From an uncultured bacterium (GTDB taxonomy: Bacteria > Spirochaetota > Spirochaetia > Sphaerochaetales > Sphaerochaetaceae), in assembly GCA_905215015.1 (NCBI GenBank), contig CAJMOS010000075.1, forward strand, positions 1-15,004: 15,004 nt of DNA. The letters are read 5' to 3'. The notes beneath the pieces were generated by a model. That model made no database searches, was not told the origin of the DNA, and worked only from the letters and a program-made list of their open reading frames with translations. Below, one piece after another: positions 7,659 to 15,004 of this stretch (positions within the stretch are counted from its first letter, which is position 1; the number at the start of each line of letters is the position of its first letter). The position numbers and the translations under genes were made by a program.

Positions 7659-7946
7659 TCAGAGAGGTTCGCAGTCGGTGACGAACCCTGCGATGCCCTC
7701 GTCGGGGAACTGGGTGCGCAGGTATTCGACAATCTGCCTGATTGATTCGACCTCGCTGTCCTCTACGATCATCATGTAGTGGACGTTCTCCTGCGGCCAG
7801 GTTTCGTCGGCCATCTTGGGAATGGTGTTGCCTTTCCCCATAACCCCGACGCTCTTGGTGAAATGCCGGCCGACCTCCCGGACCTCGCACAGACGGGAAA
7901 AGTCCTCATCGATGGCTTGGCTCAGAATGATTTCCAGTTTCTTCAT
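7659..7946 (-). CDS. Small PII-like protein, last gene of the efflux operon
   Basis: The 95-residue product begins MKKLEIILSQ and has a GVMGKGNTIPKMADETWP stretch (34-51) followed by a beta-strand (HYMMIVED) and an amphipathic helix (VESIRQIVEYLRTQF). That alternation, with GKG near the middle and M-x-D-x-x-WP-x-x-N, resembles PII/CutA-like ferredoxin-fold proteins, which form trimers that bind small ligands at the subunit clefts. Its ATG overlaps the pump gene's stop (ATGA, 7943-7946), and its AAAGGAG ribosome binding site lies inside the pump gene, so translation is coupled to the pump. PII proteins classically gate a membrane transporter encoded beside them (GlnK with AmtB); metal RND operons can carry a small PII-like protein too. 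By analogy it may sense a metabolite and bind the pump's cytoplasmic face. The family call is from pattern recognition; the role is inference. Confidence 0.7.
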   Translation of the reverse strand: MKKLEIILSQAIDEDFSRLCEVREVGRHFTKSVGVMGKGNTIPKMADETWPQENVHYMMIVEDSEVESIRQIVEYLRTQFPDEGIAGFVTDCEPL

Positions 7947-10900
7947 TTGGTTTCCTCTCCTTTGGCGAGCACGCCCGCATTTGCCAAATCGGTCTCAAGC
8001 TGCTGCCTTTCCTTCTGCAACCGCTTGTTCCGGCGCTTTTCCGCACCCTTGAAGAAGATGTAGTAGAGGACCGGCATCAACAACAAGGTCATGGCCGAGC
8101 CGAAGGTCATGCCGCCAAGGACGGTCTGTCCGATCGGCTGCATCTGGGCCGAACCTTCGCCGCTGTTGAACGCCATGGGAATCAGGGCGAGCACGGTGGT
8201 CAGGGTCGACATCAGGATCGGGCGGAGTCTGCTCTTCGCCGCGCGTACACAGGCTTCCTCGATATTGAAGCCACGTCTCTGCAGGAGCCCCGTGTAGTCC
8301 ACCAGGACGATGCCGTTGTTGACGATGGTGCCGACAAGGACGAGCAGGCCGACAACGGTGATGACGTTGAAGGTGGAGCCCATCAGCAGGTAGATCCATA
8401 CGACACCGATCAAGGCGAGCGGAATCGTGAAGAAGATGATGAACGGCTTCAGGAAAGACTCGAACTGGCTTGCCATGACCGCGTAGACCAGGATGATGGC
8501 GACGGCGATGATCTTGATGAAGACCCTGATGGCCGTCATCATGTCGTCGTAATCGCCGCCTGCCTCGATCAGCAGGTCGTCGGTAAGCGGGATGTTCTCG
8601 TCAATCAGCTTGTCGATCGCCCCTTGGGCGGTGCTGACCGCCACACCAGGCTGCCACTGTCCGGTAATCGTCACAATGAAGGACTGGTCCTCGCGTGCGA
8701 TGGATAGCGGCGAGCGGGTCTCCTCGTAATGGGCGAAGGAAGAAAGCGGGACCTTCGCGCCGCTGGATGTGGTCACTTCAAGAGAATCCAGGTCCATCAG
8801 ACGGGTGTTCTCGCTCTTCGGCGTGCTGACGACGATGTCGACGTCGTCGCTGCCGAGGCTGATGCGCCCGAAGGTCGTGCCGTTGACCTGCGCCCGCAGC
8901 TCCGCGTTGACGCCGCTGACGGTCAGGCCGAGCATGTACATGCGCTCGCGGTCGTAGACGATCTGCGCCTCAGGCAGGCCCTCCTTCAGGTCGCTCTCGA
9001 TGTCGTAGATGTAGTCGCCTGCCTGCGCATTGAGCAAGTCGAGCACCTTCCGGCTGGTCTCGCGTGCCAGATTCAGGTTGCTGCTCTTGATCTTCAGCTT
9101 CATGCCGCTGGAGGAAGAGGCCGAGGACTGGCTGTTGTTGACGGTGATTGTGGCCTGCGGGAACTGCTTTGCCAGCTCTGGAAGCTTGCGTTTGGTAGTC
9201 GCCACTGTGTCGTCTCCCGGCTGTGCTTCCTTCGAGGAGGGGAACATCACGTAGATCGAGCCGATGTAGGAACCGCTGGAACCCATGGTCATCATGCCGC
9301 TGCCATCGGTACCCATCATGATTTTTGTGCCCTTGATGTTGTCGGCGAGCAGGTCCATGAATCCGGTGATCACCTTGTCGGTCTCCTCCAAGGCGGTGCC
9401 TTGCGGCAGCTCGATGCTGATGCTCATCTGGTTCTCGATCGAATCCGGCATGTAGTTGAAACCGACCTTGGTGCCCGCCTGGATGGTGACGACGGCGAGG
9501 ACGGCCAGGATGCCGAGGAACAGGACCTTGTGGTGCAGGTTGAAGCGCACGATCGCGCCATAGACATTGTCCATCTTGGCCTGGAATGCGTCGACACCCC
9601 TCTGCAGCAGGTTGCGCTTGCGCAGGTCGCCCAGCTTCAGGTACTTGCTGGTGAGTACCGGCACCAGCATCATGGCAACCAAGAGCGAGCAGGTCAACGA
9701 GAAAAAGATGGTGAAGGCGAGCCCTTTGAAGACGTCGCCAATCAGGCCGAGTTCCCTGCTGTACATCAGCATCGGCAGATAGACGCAGATGGAAGTGAGG
9801 GTGGAGCCGATGATGGACATGATCATCTCTTCGCTGCCGAGAATCGATGCGACAGTGATTTTCGTACCCCTCTGGCGGTAGTTGAAGATGTTCTCCAGCA
9901 CGACGATGGAGTTGTCCACCAGCATGCCGACGCCGAGGGTCAGGCCTGCCAAAGTCATCAGGTTCAGCGTCAGGCCGGAGAAGTACATGGCTCCCAGGGT
10001 GATGCAGAGCGAGGTGGGGATGGCCAGGGCGATGATTAGCGTGCTCTTGAAGTTCGCGAGGAACAGGAACAGGACGATGACCGCCAACAGGATGCCTTCG
10101 TACAGGGACTCGGCGACGCTGGCGATGGACTCCTCGATTGTGTCGGAAGAGTTGTAGGCCTCCCTGATCTTGACGGAATTGGGGATCATGCCCTCGATTT
10201 CGGGCAGCGCGTCACGCACGCTATGGACGACGCCGACGGTATTCGAACCGCTGGTCTTGGTCACCATCAGGGCGACGGCAGGCTTGCCGTTGACGTAGGC
10301 GTTGCTCGTCGGATCCTTGAAGGAGTCGGTGATGGTGGCGATGTCCTTCAAAAGGACGCGGTGGACCGTGCCGGTGGCGTCGGGCTTGTAGGCCACGACG
10401 ACATCCCCGATCTGGTCGATCGTGTCGTAGGTCCCGTCGGTGGTGATGGACCAGTCGAGGCCGTTCTCGACGATGGAACCGATTGCGGTGTTGACGTTCT
10501 GTGCGGCAATCATCTGGCCGACCGAGGTGATCGAGAGGTCCATGGCGGCGAGATTCTGCTTGGAGACCTCGACGCGTACCGCTCTCTCGCGACCGCCCAT
10601 GACGGAGACGGAGGCGACACCATCAAGCTGCTGCAGGCGGGGCTTGACGGTGTCGTTGCCCAGCGTGCGCAACTCCTCGGCGCTCATGTCGTCACTGCTC
10701 ATGGCAAGCACGATGATCGGCATCATGTTGAGGTCTACCTTCATGATCGTCGGGCTGTCAGCGTCATCGGGCAGATAGCTGCGGACCATGTCGATGCGGT
10801 CCCTGATGGTCCCGGTCGCCTCGCTCATATCGGTGTCGGTGGTGAATTCCAGCATGATCATGCTGGAACCCTTGCTCGAGGTGCTGGTGATATGCTTCAG

Positions 10901-11128
10901 GCCGGAGATGCCGGACAAGGAACTTTCCAGCGTCTCGGTCACCTTGTCCTCGACCTCGCTCGGCGAGGCGTTGGTGTAGGTCGTGGAGACCAGGACGTAG
11001 GGAATGTTCATCTCTGGCATCAGGTCCAGCGGAAGGCTGGTTGCCGAATAGACACTCAAGGCCGTGAGGACCAGGAAGAGGATCAGCATCATGGTCGGGT
11101 GCTTGACTGAATACTTGGATACAGACAT
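7943..11128 (-). CDS. RND-family efflux pump permease (AcrB/BesB-like)
   Basis: The 1061-residue inner-membrane protein has the RND duplicate plan: TM1 (about 10-30), a large periplasmic porter loop, TM2-TM6 (about 345-490), a second N-terminal-like TM (about 534-555), a second loop, and a final TM bundle before a charged cytoplasmic tail. It exports drugs or other amphiphilic compounds by proton antiport together with the adaptor and channel encoded upstream. In TM4 the AcrB Asp-Asp pair reads LVDN (D405, N406). In the TM10-equivalent helix (IVNNGIVLVDY, about 935-945) the lysine of AcrB's proton relay is replaced by Asn. This pattern is seen in other RND branches, so the pump is probably active with a simpler relay. 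The second loop holds a Gly/Ser/Met-rich segment. ATG 11128 has AAGGAG 7 bases upstream and lies 18 bases after the adaptor stop. The family is certain; the substrate is unknown. Confidence 0.95.
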   Translation of the reverse strand: MSVSKYSVKHPTMMLILFLVLTALSVYSATSLPLDLMPEMNIPYVLVSTTYTNASPSEVEDKVTETLESSLSGISGLKHITSTSSKGSSMIMLEFTTDTDMSEATGTIRDRIDMVRSYLPDDADSPTIMKVDLNMMPIIVLAMSSDDMSAEELRTLGNDTVKPRLQQLDGVASVSVMGGRERAVRVEVSKQNLAAMDLSITSVGQMIAAQNVNTAIGSIVENGLDWSITTDGTYDTIDQIGDVVVAYKPDATGTVHRVLLKDIATITDSFKDPTSNAYVNGKPAVALMVTKTSGSNTVGVVHSVRDALPEIEGMIPNSVKIREAYNSSDTIEESIASVAESLYEGILLAVIVLFLFLANFKSTLIIALAIPTSLCITLGAMYFSGLTLNLMTLAGLTLGVGMLVDNSIVVLENIFNYRQRGTKITVASILGSEEMIMSIIGSTLTSICVYLPMLMYSRELGLIGDVFKGLAFTIFFSLTCSLLVAMMLVPVLTSKYLKLGDLRKRNLLQRGVDAFQAKMDNVYGAIVRFNLHHKVLFLGILAVLAVVTIQAGTKVGFNYMPDSIENQMSISIELPQGTALEETDKVITGFMDLLADNIKGTKIMMGTDGSGMMTMGSSGSYIGSIYVMFPSSKEAQPGDDTVATTKRKLPELAKQFPQATITVNNSQSSASSSSGMKLKIKSSNLNLARETSRKVLDLLNAQAGDYIYDIESDLKEGLPEAQIVYDRERMYMLGLTVSGVNAELRAQVNGTTFGRISLGSDDVDIVVSTPKSENTRLMDLDSLEVTTSSGAKVPLSSFAHYEETRSPLSIAREDQSFIVTITGQWQPGVAVSTAQGAIDKLIDENIPLTDDLLIEAGGDYDDMMTAIRVFIKIIAVAIILVYAVMASQFESFLKPFIIFFTIPLALIGVVWIYLLMGSTFNVITVVGLLVLVGTIVNNGIVLVDYTGLLQRRGFNIEEACVRAAKSRLRPILMSTLTTVLALIPMAFNSGEGSAQMQPIGQTVLGGMTFGSAMTLLLMPVLYYIFFKGAEKRRNKRLQKERQQLETDLANAGVLAKGEETK

Positions 11129-11146
11129 CTACAGCTCCTTCCTTGC

Positions 11147-12037
11147 TCAGATCGCGTTGACGGGGGTACCGTCGGAAAGTTGCGAGATACCGGCGATTAC
11201 CACCTGGTCTCCCGCGTTGACACCCTCAAGAATCTGGACCTTGCCGTCCGCCTCGATGCCGGTCTTGACCGTCACCTTGTGGGCGATTCCGTCCCGGACG
11301 ATGAAGACGGCATCGCCGCTTATGGCGTTGCTGGGCACCAGGATGGCGTCGTCAGCCTCGTCCAGCAGGACGTTGACGCGGGCGTACATGCCGCTGATCA
11401 CCTGCCCGTCATCGGCATCCAGCTTGATGGTCACCTCACGGGTACGGGTCGAGGTGTTCAGGGTCGCGCCGAGCTTGACGATGGTGGCGCGGAAGACCTG
11501 CCCGGGGAACGCGTCGAAGGAAACGTCGACCTTGCCTCCGAGCTTGGCGGCATAGAGCAACCGTTCGGCGACGTCGAACTTGATTTCCAGATTGTCGGTG
11601 CTGATGACCGTGCCGATCGGCTGTCCGATGGCTGCTTGGGCGCCCAGCTGGGTATTGACGGCGCTGACCGTGCCGTCAATCGGGCTTTTGATCTCGGTCG
11701 GCTGGTAGCGCATGCCTGCCTTGGACTGGTCGATTCTCGCGACCACCTGGTCCTTCTTGACCACGTCGCCCTCCTCGATCAGCAGTTCCTTGACCTCCCC
11801 GCTGGTGGTGGGGATGATGCTCTTGGTGTCGTGGGGCACCACATCGCCGCCGAAGCTGCGGTAGGAGGCGATATGTCCCTGGGTGGCGGTGGCTACCTGG
11901 ACGGCGACCGTCTTCGCCTCTTCGGCCGCCGGGGTCTCGACCGGGGCCGTTTCTCCCTTCTGGGTGAGCTTGCTGCATCCAGCCATCGTCAGGGACAGCA
12001 GAGCGGCCCCCATGATCATCATAGTCTTGTGTTTCAT
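11147..12037 (-). CDS. Periplasmic adaptor lipoprotein of the RND pump (membrane fusion protein)
   Basis: The 296-residue product starts with a lipoprotein signal ending LTMAGC, so Cys21 should be lipidated and hold it in the inner membrane. After an Ala/Glu/Pro-rich linker the two half-motifs of the lipoyl domain are at about 75-103 (SGEVKELLIEEGDVVKKDQV) and 115-145 (IKSPIDGTVSAV). The beta-barrel (about 150-220) and membrane-proximal domain follow. Only about a dozen residues join the lipoyl halves, where AcrA has a long alpha-helical hairpin, so this adaptor appears hairpin-less, like BesA of Borrelia. It bridges pump and channel. I chose ATG 12037 because AAGGAG lies 6 bases upstream and gives a proper signal peptide; the longer frame begins inside the channel gene. 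It lies 10 bases after that gene's stop. Confidence 0.92.
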   Translation of the reverse strand: MKHKTMMIMGAALLSLTMAGCSKLTQKGETAPVETPAAEEAKTVAVQVATATQGHIASYRSFGGDVVPHDTKSIIPTTSGEVKELLIEEGDVVKKDQVVARIDQSKAGMRYQPTEIKSPIDGTVSAVNTQLGAQAAIGQPIGTVISTDNLEIKFDVAERLLYAAKLGGKVDVSFDAFPGQVFRATIVKLGATLNTSTRTREVTIKLDADDGQVISGMYARVNVLLDEADDAILVPSNAISGDAVFIVRDGIAHKVTVKTGIEADGKVQILEGVNAGDQVVIAGISQLSDGTPVNAI

Positions 12038-12047
12038 ATCCGTCTCC

Positions 12048-13340
12048 TTAGAGGGTGTCTCCGGTCGCATACTCAAGGTCGAGCAGCGCGCAGAGGTATG
12101 TGTACTGATCGCTCATTTTCCCCAGTTTCGCCTGGTTGAGTGACGTTTGTGCGTCATTGACGTTCAAGAGTTCCGTGTAACCCGTCTGATAGGCCTCGCT
12201 GGTCATATCGTAGGACTTCTGGGCGAGGGTGACATTCCGCTCGGCGCTCTCGATCGCCTCGCGGGCCTGGTCGAGCTCGTCCAGCAGGTTGGTGATCTCC
12301 AGGTGCGCGTTGGCGTTCAGCGTGTTGCGGCTGACCTGCATCTTCTCGATGTTCTGCTTCAGCTGCCTCGCGCTCTGCCGGTTGCTGGACCAGGGCAAGG
12401 CGTTGGTGATGTTGAATGAGAGGCCGAATGAGATGGAGCCGCTGTCATACCAGTTGTATGTGGCACCATCCCGGTCGAACCAGTCCTTCGAGATGTCGAC
12501 GACGGTGGGGGATCCGGTCGCGCTTGCCACGAAGACCGGGTAGAAGGAGCTCTGGTCGAGCATCTTCAGCTGGGTGTCCAGCATGGCGCTCTGCTGGTCC
12601 AGGTTGCGGATGTCGTAGCGATAGCCGATCCTGCTGTATGCGCGGGCGGCGTCAACATCGGTGAACTCGGTCTCGATCGGAGTTGTCAGATGCAAATCGG
12701 TCGTCTCATCCATGCCGATCAGGAACGCCAGGTTCCGTTTCTGCTCGTCGACCGACTGGCGCGCCTTCTTCACCGTCGCCAGCTGGTTCTCGTAGGTGAC
12801 TTGGGTCTGCAGGTACTGCAGTTCGTTGGCGTAGCCGTCGTTGTACTGCTGTCCGGTCTGGTCCATGCGTTCCTTGTCGTTGGCAAGGGTTTCTTCCATG
12901 ATCTTCAGCGATTCCTGCTGGAGCAGGACGGCGTAGTACAGTTTCGTGACGTCGCGCTTGGTCTCGGCCTGGGCCTGCTCCCAGGAAAGCTGTCCGTTCT
13001 CGTATTTCTGGTGGGTCAGCTTCATCTGGGTGACCAAGGCAGGGGTGAAGTTCCAGGAAAAGGAGAGCGAGGTGACAAGGCTCCAGGTCGGATCTACGGA
13101 AGCATAGACGGAATCGTTCTGCCTCGCCATCATCGTGCTGACCTGCATGGTCGGCAACAGACTGTTCCAGCTTGTCTTGTCGTCCTTCTCGAGGATTTCC
13201 AGGTCGATCCGGCTTGATGCGAGGGTGCGGCTGTGCTGCAGGGCATAGTCCACCGCCTCATCGACGGATAGGTCGACGGACCAGGCCGATGTCGCACAAA
13301 CGAGCAATGCGGCCACTGCGATAAGGGTTTTCTTCTGCAT
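12048..13340 (-). CDS. TolC-like outer-membrane efflux channel
   Basis: The 430-residue protein begins with a signal peptide (MQKKTLIAVAALL..., cleavage probably near residue 21, after SAWS). The mature start, VDLSVDEAVDYALQHS, is typical of outer-membrane efflux proteins. Two OEP repeats of long heptad-like helices with Gln/Glu/Asp-rich sequence follow, including NDGYANELQYLQTQVTYENQ in the first and TGYTELLNVNDAQTSLNQAK at the same position of the second. Such proteins trimerise into a beta-barrel plus periplasmic tunnel and let the pump empty outside the cell. Its ATG shares one base with the TetR gene's stop (TAATG), and AAGGAG within the TetR 3' end serves as ribosome binding site. Regulator and channel are therefore translationally coupled. 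Its presence shows a diderm host. Confidence 0.93.
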   Translation of the reverse strand: MQKKTLIAVAALLVCATSAWSVDLSVDEAVDYALQHSRTLASSRIDLEILEKDDKTSWNSLLPTMQVSTMMARQNDSVYASVDPTWSLVTSLSFSWNFTPALVTQMKLTHQKYENGQLSWEQAQAETKRDVTKLYYAVLLQQESLKIMEETLANDKERMDQTGQQYNDGYANELQYLQTQVTYENQLATVKKARQSVDEQKRNLAFLIGMDETTDLHLTTPIETEFTDVDAARAYSRIGYRYDIRNLDQQSAMLDTQLKMLDQSSFYPVFVASATGSPTVVDISKDWFDRDGATYNWYDSGSISFGLSFNITNALPWSSNRQSARQLKQNIEKMQVSRNTLNANAHLEITNLLDELDQAREAIESAERNVTLAQKSYDMTSEAYQTGYTELLNVNDAQTSLNQAKLGKMSDQYTYLCALLDLEYATGDTL

Positions 13341-14407
13341 TATCCTAACTCCTTCTTGATTCCGTGATACAGATAGTCGAGCAGCTGTTCCATCGTCAGC
13401 CTTGTGGGGTCCACAGAGCGGATGGTGTGGTTGCTCGCCGGCAGGGTGACCATACAGACACCGAGGCCGGGACATATGGATTCCAGCGCGTCATAAGTCT
13501 TCAGCATCATCGGGTATGCCTTAAAGGACTCGCGCCGGCTGAATACAACGTACAGGTCGTCGATATACAGGGCGACGTCGACCTGCTGGTCGAGGTAGCT
13601 GTCTACCGTGCGGACGATTGTCTCCACCACGGCAGGAAGCTCCATCCTCCCGTTCAGGTGGGATTCGACGATGCCGAGCATCCGGTTCGCCTCGATCGAG
13701 GCGATCTTGACCAGCATGCACTGCTTGTTCTTGAAGGTGGAGTACAGGGTGCTGGGGGCGACTCCAAGGGCTTTGGCGAAGTTCCCGATGGAGACGCTCC
13801 TGGGTCCGTATTGCTTGAGCACCTTGTCCAGCGCCTTCAGATACTTGCTCTCGCCAATCTCTGTGTCCTTGACGGTATAGGAGGCCGGATCGAGAGGGGT
13901 GCGGTCGACGTCAAGTCCCTTCTGCAGGAATCCGATCAACTGGTCGACCTGGACCTCAATCTGGTTCTTGCGCGTCAACTGTTTGCTCAGGATCTGGGCT
14001 CCAATCACCGAGGTGAAGCAGATCATCGCATAGACCATGTACGGAGTTCCCTTGCCGGGAATCTTCTTGTCCTGGATGTAGTTGGCGGTGCTGAGCCTTC
14101 GGTCGATGAGGAGCTGGAGCAAGAAGGTGCATTCCGGGATGTGCTCCAGCATGTAATAGCTTCCGTTGAGCAGCGCCTCCCGTTGGTCCATCGTCTCGAA
14201 CAGGCACGCCATCGCCTCGAATTCCGCATGGATTTTCTTGAATGCGATGTCGTCCAGTTCCTGCTTGCTGGAAAAATAATGGAACAGGGCCGGTTTGGAG
14301 ACGCCGAGCTCGGTCGCGATGGTGGAGAGCGAGACCTCGGCCCAGGGAGATTTCGTCAATAGGGAGATATAGGTACTGATAATCAATTCTTGACTAAGCT
14401 TCGACAT
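13340..14407 (-). CDS. Tandem (double) TetR-family regulator, likely repressor of the efflux operon
   Basis: TetR proteins are usually about 200 residues; this one is 355 and contains two units. Unit 1 has a helix-turn-helix at about 26-45 (SLSTIATELGVSKPALFHYF) followed by KQEL and a helical ligand domain ending near FLQKGL (159-164). Unit 2 has a second helix-turn-helix at about 206-225 (SIGNFAKALGVAPSTLYSTF) followed by NKQCML and a second ligand domain ending YLYHGIKKELG. The linker is about 165-187. The frame is continuous, so this is one polypeptide and not a sequencing join. It is the first gene of the efflux operon, directly downstream of three palindromic operators, so autorepression and repression of the pump is the obvious reading, relieved by a pump substrate. 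ATG 14407 has no Shine-Dalgarno sequence, but no other start upstream is in frame. Whether it acts as an intrachain pseudo-dimer is inference. Confidence 0.9.
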   Translation of the reverse strand: MSKLSQELIISTYISLLTKSPWAEVSLSTIATELGVSKPALFHYFSSKQELDDIAFKKIHAEFEAMACLFETMDQREALLNGSYYMLEHIPECTFLLQLLIDRRLSTANYIQDKKIPGKGTPYMVYAMICFTSVIGAQILSKQLTRKNQIEVQVDQLIGFLQKGLDVDRTPLDPASYTVKDTEIGESKYLKALDKVLKQYGPRSVSIGNFAKALGVAPSTLYSTFKNKQCMLVKIASIEANRMLGIVESHLNGRMELPAVVETIVRTVDSYLDQQVDVALYIDDLYVVFSRRESFKAYPMMLKTYDALESICPGLGVCMVTLPASNHTIRSVDPTRLTMEQLLDYLYHGIKKELG

Positions 14408-14416
14408 TTTTGCTGT

Positions 14417-14434
14417 TTACCGATTATTCGGTAA
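14417..14434. promoter_or_regulatory. Operator 1 (leader, perfect palindrome)
   Basis: TTACCGA-TTAT-TCGGTAA is a perfect 7-4-7 palindrome 10 bases upstream of the TetR start codon. It would lie in the transcribed leader. Confidence 0.8.
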
Positions 14435-14438
14435 AAAT

Positions 14439-14456
14439 TTACCGAAAATTCGGTTT
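14439..14456. promoter_or_regulatory. Operator 2 (at the transcription start)
   Basis: TTACCGA-AAAT-TCGGTTT matches operator 1 except the last two bases of the right arm. Its centre is 22 bases from that of operator 1, and it covers the expected start point just downstream of the -10 box. Confidence 0.75.
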
Positions 14457-14458
14457 TA

Positions 14459-14488
14459 TAGATACCGAAAATTCGGTAACTGTGTCAA
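14459..14488 (-). promoter_or_regulatory. Promoter of the TetR-channel-adaptor-pump-PII operon
   Basis: On the minus strand a perfect TTGACA (-35, 14483-14488) is followed after 18 bases by TATCTA (-10, 14459-14464). The start point should be near 14452, giving a leader of about 45 bases that contains operators 1 and 2. Confidence 0.7.
14463..14478. promoter_or_regulatory. Operator 3 (between -35 and -10)
   Basis: TACCGA-AAAT-TCGGTA is a perfect 16-base palindrome, 23 bases centre to centre from operator 2. It fills most of the promoter spacer, so a bound repressor would block RNA polymerase directly. Confidence 0.82.
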
Positions 14489-14533
14489 GGCCTGTCCAGC
14501 AAAATAGGCAGGAATTTTTCCGAGAAGCGCGTT

Positions 14534-14565
14534 GCGTGACGGAAAATCGTCAGACGGAGTCACGC
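14534..14565 (-). other. Inverted repeat over the stop of the rightmost gene
   Basis: GCGTGAC (14534-14540) and GTCACGC (14559-14565) are exact complements with an 18-base spacer. The repeat covers the stop codon of the minus-strand gene. It could be a weak terminator, but no T tract follows. Confidence 0.3.
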
Positions 14566-15004
14566 CTCTCCTTCCAGATGGTAGACCGACAGCTGTTCTT
14601 TGACCTGTTGCAAAGTGTAGTTCTCTGTGGCCTCGAAGATGACGCTCGTCTTGTCGAAAAGGGGAAACCAGTTTTTGCTGAAGGAACCCTTGAGCTTCCC
14701 TTGGTCCAGTCCCACCATCAGCGCTGGATGCCTGCTGGAGAGGATGATCTCGATTCCCTTCGCCACCCTGCTGAAGCTGCTGGCCACTTGGGTGGGGAGG
14801 AGCCTGCATGCCTTGGGCTTTGCCAGCAGGATTCCATCCTCGGCCGTCCCGTCCTTCCAGACCAGCGAGAGGGAAAGAAAATGGGTGGACCGATAGGGCG
14901 CAAGTTCCTCGGCGGTTCGTGTGCCCACCTTTTTCACTCCCCCTGCGGGGATGCTGACCACATATTTTTTCAGAATCGGGCGCGTGATGTCGTCATAGTG
15001 GTGC
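14560..15004 (-). CDS. Unrecognised protein, C-terminal 147 residues only
   Basis: The frame is open to the right edge of the window, so the start lies outside it; a GTG at 14961 is in frame but probably internal, because the upstream codons also look protein-like (HHYDDITRPILKKYVVSIPA). The visible part is a mixed alpha/beta sequence with a basic Gly-Val-Lys-Lys stretch, FLSLSLVWKDGT and a Phe/Lys-rich segment (KLKGSFSKNWFPLF), without signal peptide or membrane segments. I do not recognise the family. It runs in the same direction as the efflux operon but is separated from it by the operator-promoter region (14408-14488), so it is a different transcription unit. Confidence 0.65.
   Translation of the reverse strand, partial: HHYDDITRPILKKYVVSIPAGGVKKVGTRTAEELAPYRSTHFLSLSLVWKDGTAEDGILLAKPKACRLLPTQVASSFSRVAKGIEIILSSRHPALMVGLDQGKLKGSFSKNWFPLFDKTSVIFEATENYTLQQVKEQLSVYHLEGEA

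Noticed and set aside
7577..7732. Longer N-terminus of the ankyrin protein beginning at 7732
   Set aside because: The extra residues come from the out-of-frame reading of the PII-like gene and the terminator; the hydrophobic anchor follows naturally from the ATG at 7576.
8729..10039. Plus-strand open frame of 436 codons opposite the RND pump gene
   Set aside because: Asp/Gly/His/Val-rich composition typical of the antisense strand of a GC-rich gene; the opposite frame encodes an unmistakable RND protein.
11180..12139. Plus-strand open frame of 319 codons opposite the adaptor gene
   Set aside because: Antisense shadow of the adaptor gene with the same biased composition and no ribosome binding site.

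Overview
The window looks like chromosomal DNA from a diderm, saccharolytic bacterium. A spirochaete of the Sphaerochaeta kind is my best guess. The basis is a TolC-type outer-membrane channel (so two membranes), sugar-catabolic enzymes, and an efflux operon whose gene order (channel, adaptor, pump) and adaptor shape resemble the spirochaete BesC-BesA-BesB system. This is inference; no rRNA or other marker gene is present.

Left part (1-4499): the window opens inside a plus-strand family 4 glycoside hydrolase gene (1-1281), which ends at a good intrinsic terminator. After it come about 3.2 kb (1321-4499) in which I find no credible gene. This stretch is visibly more AT-rich than its neighbours. 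It carries scattered blocks of a degenerate six-base tandem repeat (core GTATNC / GNATAC, e.g. GTATGC, GTATAC), several in perfectly alternating purine-pyrimidine runs and two in strong inverted repeats. The blocks become densest just before xylB.

Middle (4450-7640): xylB (xylulokinase) has its own promoter and a strong ribosome binding site. It converges, with a 4-base overlap, on a minus-strand gene for a membrane-anchored ankyrin-repeat protein. That gene has no visible Shine-Dalgarno sequence and may be leaderless. A terminator separates it from the operon upstream.

Right part (7610-14488, minus strand): a compact five-gene operon runs tandem TetR regulator, TolC-like channel, lipoprotein adaptor, RND pump, small PII-like protein, terminator. 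Genes overlap by 1 or 4 bases or lie 10-18 bases apart, so translational coupling is likely. The promoter has a perfect TTGACA -35 box. Three palindromic operators (consensus TTACCGAAAATTCGGTAA) sit in the -35/-10 spacer, at the start point and in the leader, which fits autorepression. The first gene is itself odd: a single 355-residue chain made of two complete TetR-like units. The last gene resembles PII signalling proteins, suggesting a pump sensed or gated by a small ligand-binding trimer. Beyond the promoter the window ends in an unrecognised minus-strand gene (14560 onward, cut off).

The most notable points are the double TetR with its triple operator, the PII-like protein coupled to the RND pump, the apparently hairpin-less adaptor, and the hexamer-repeat gene desert.
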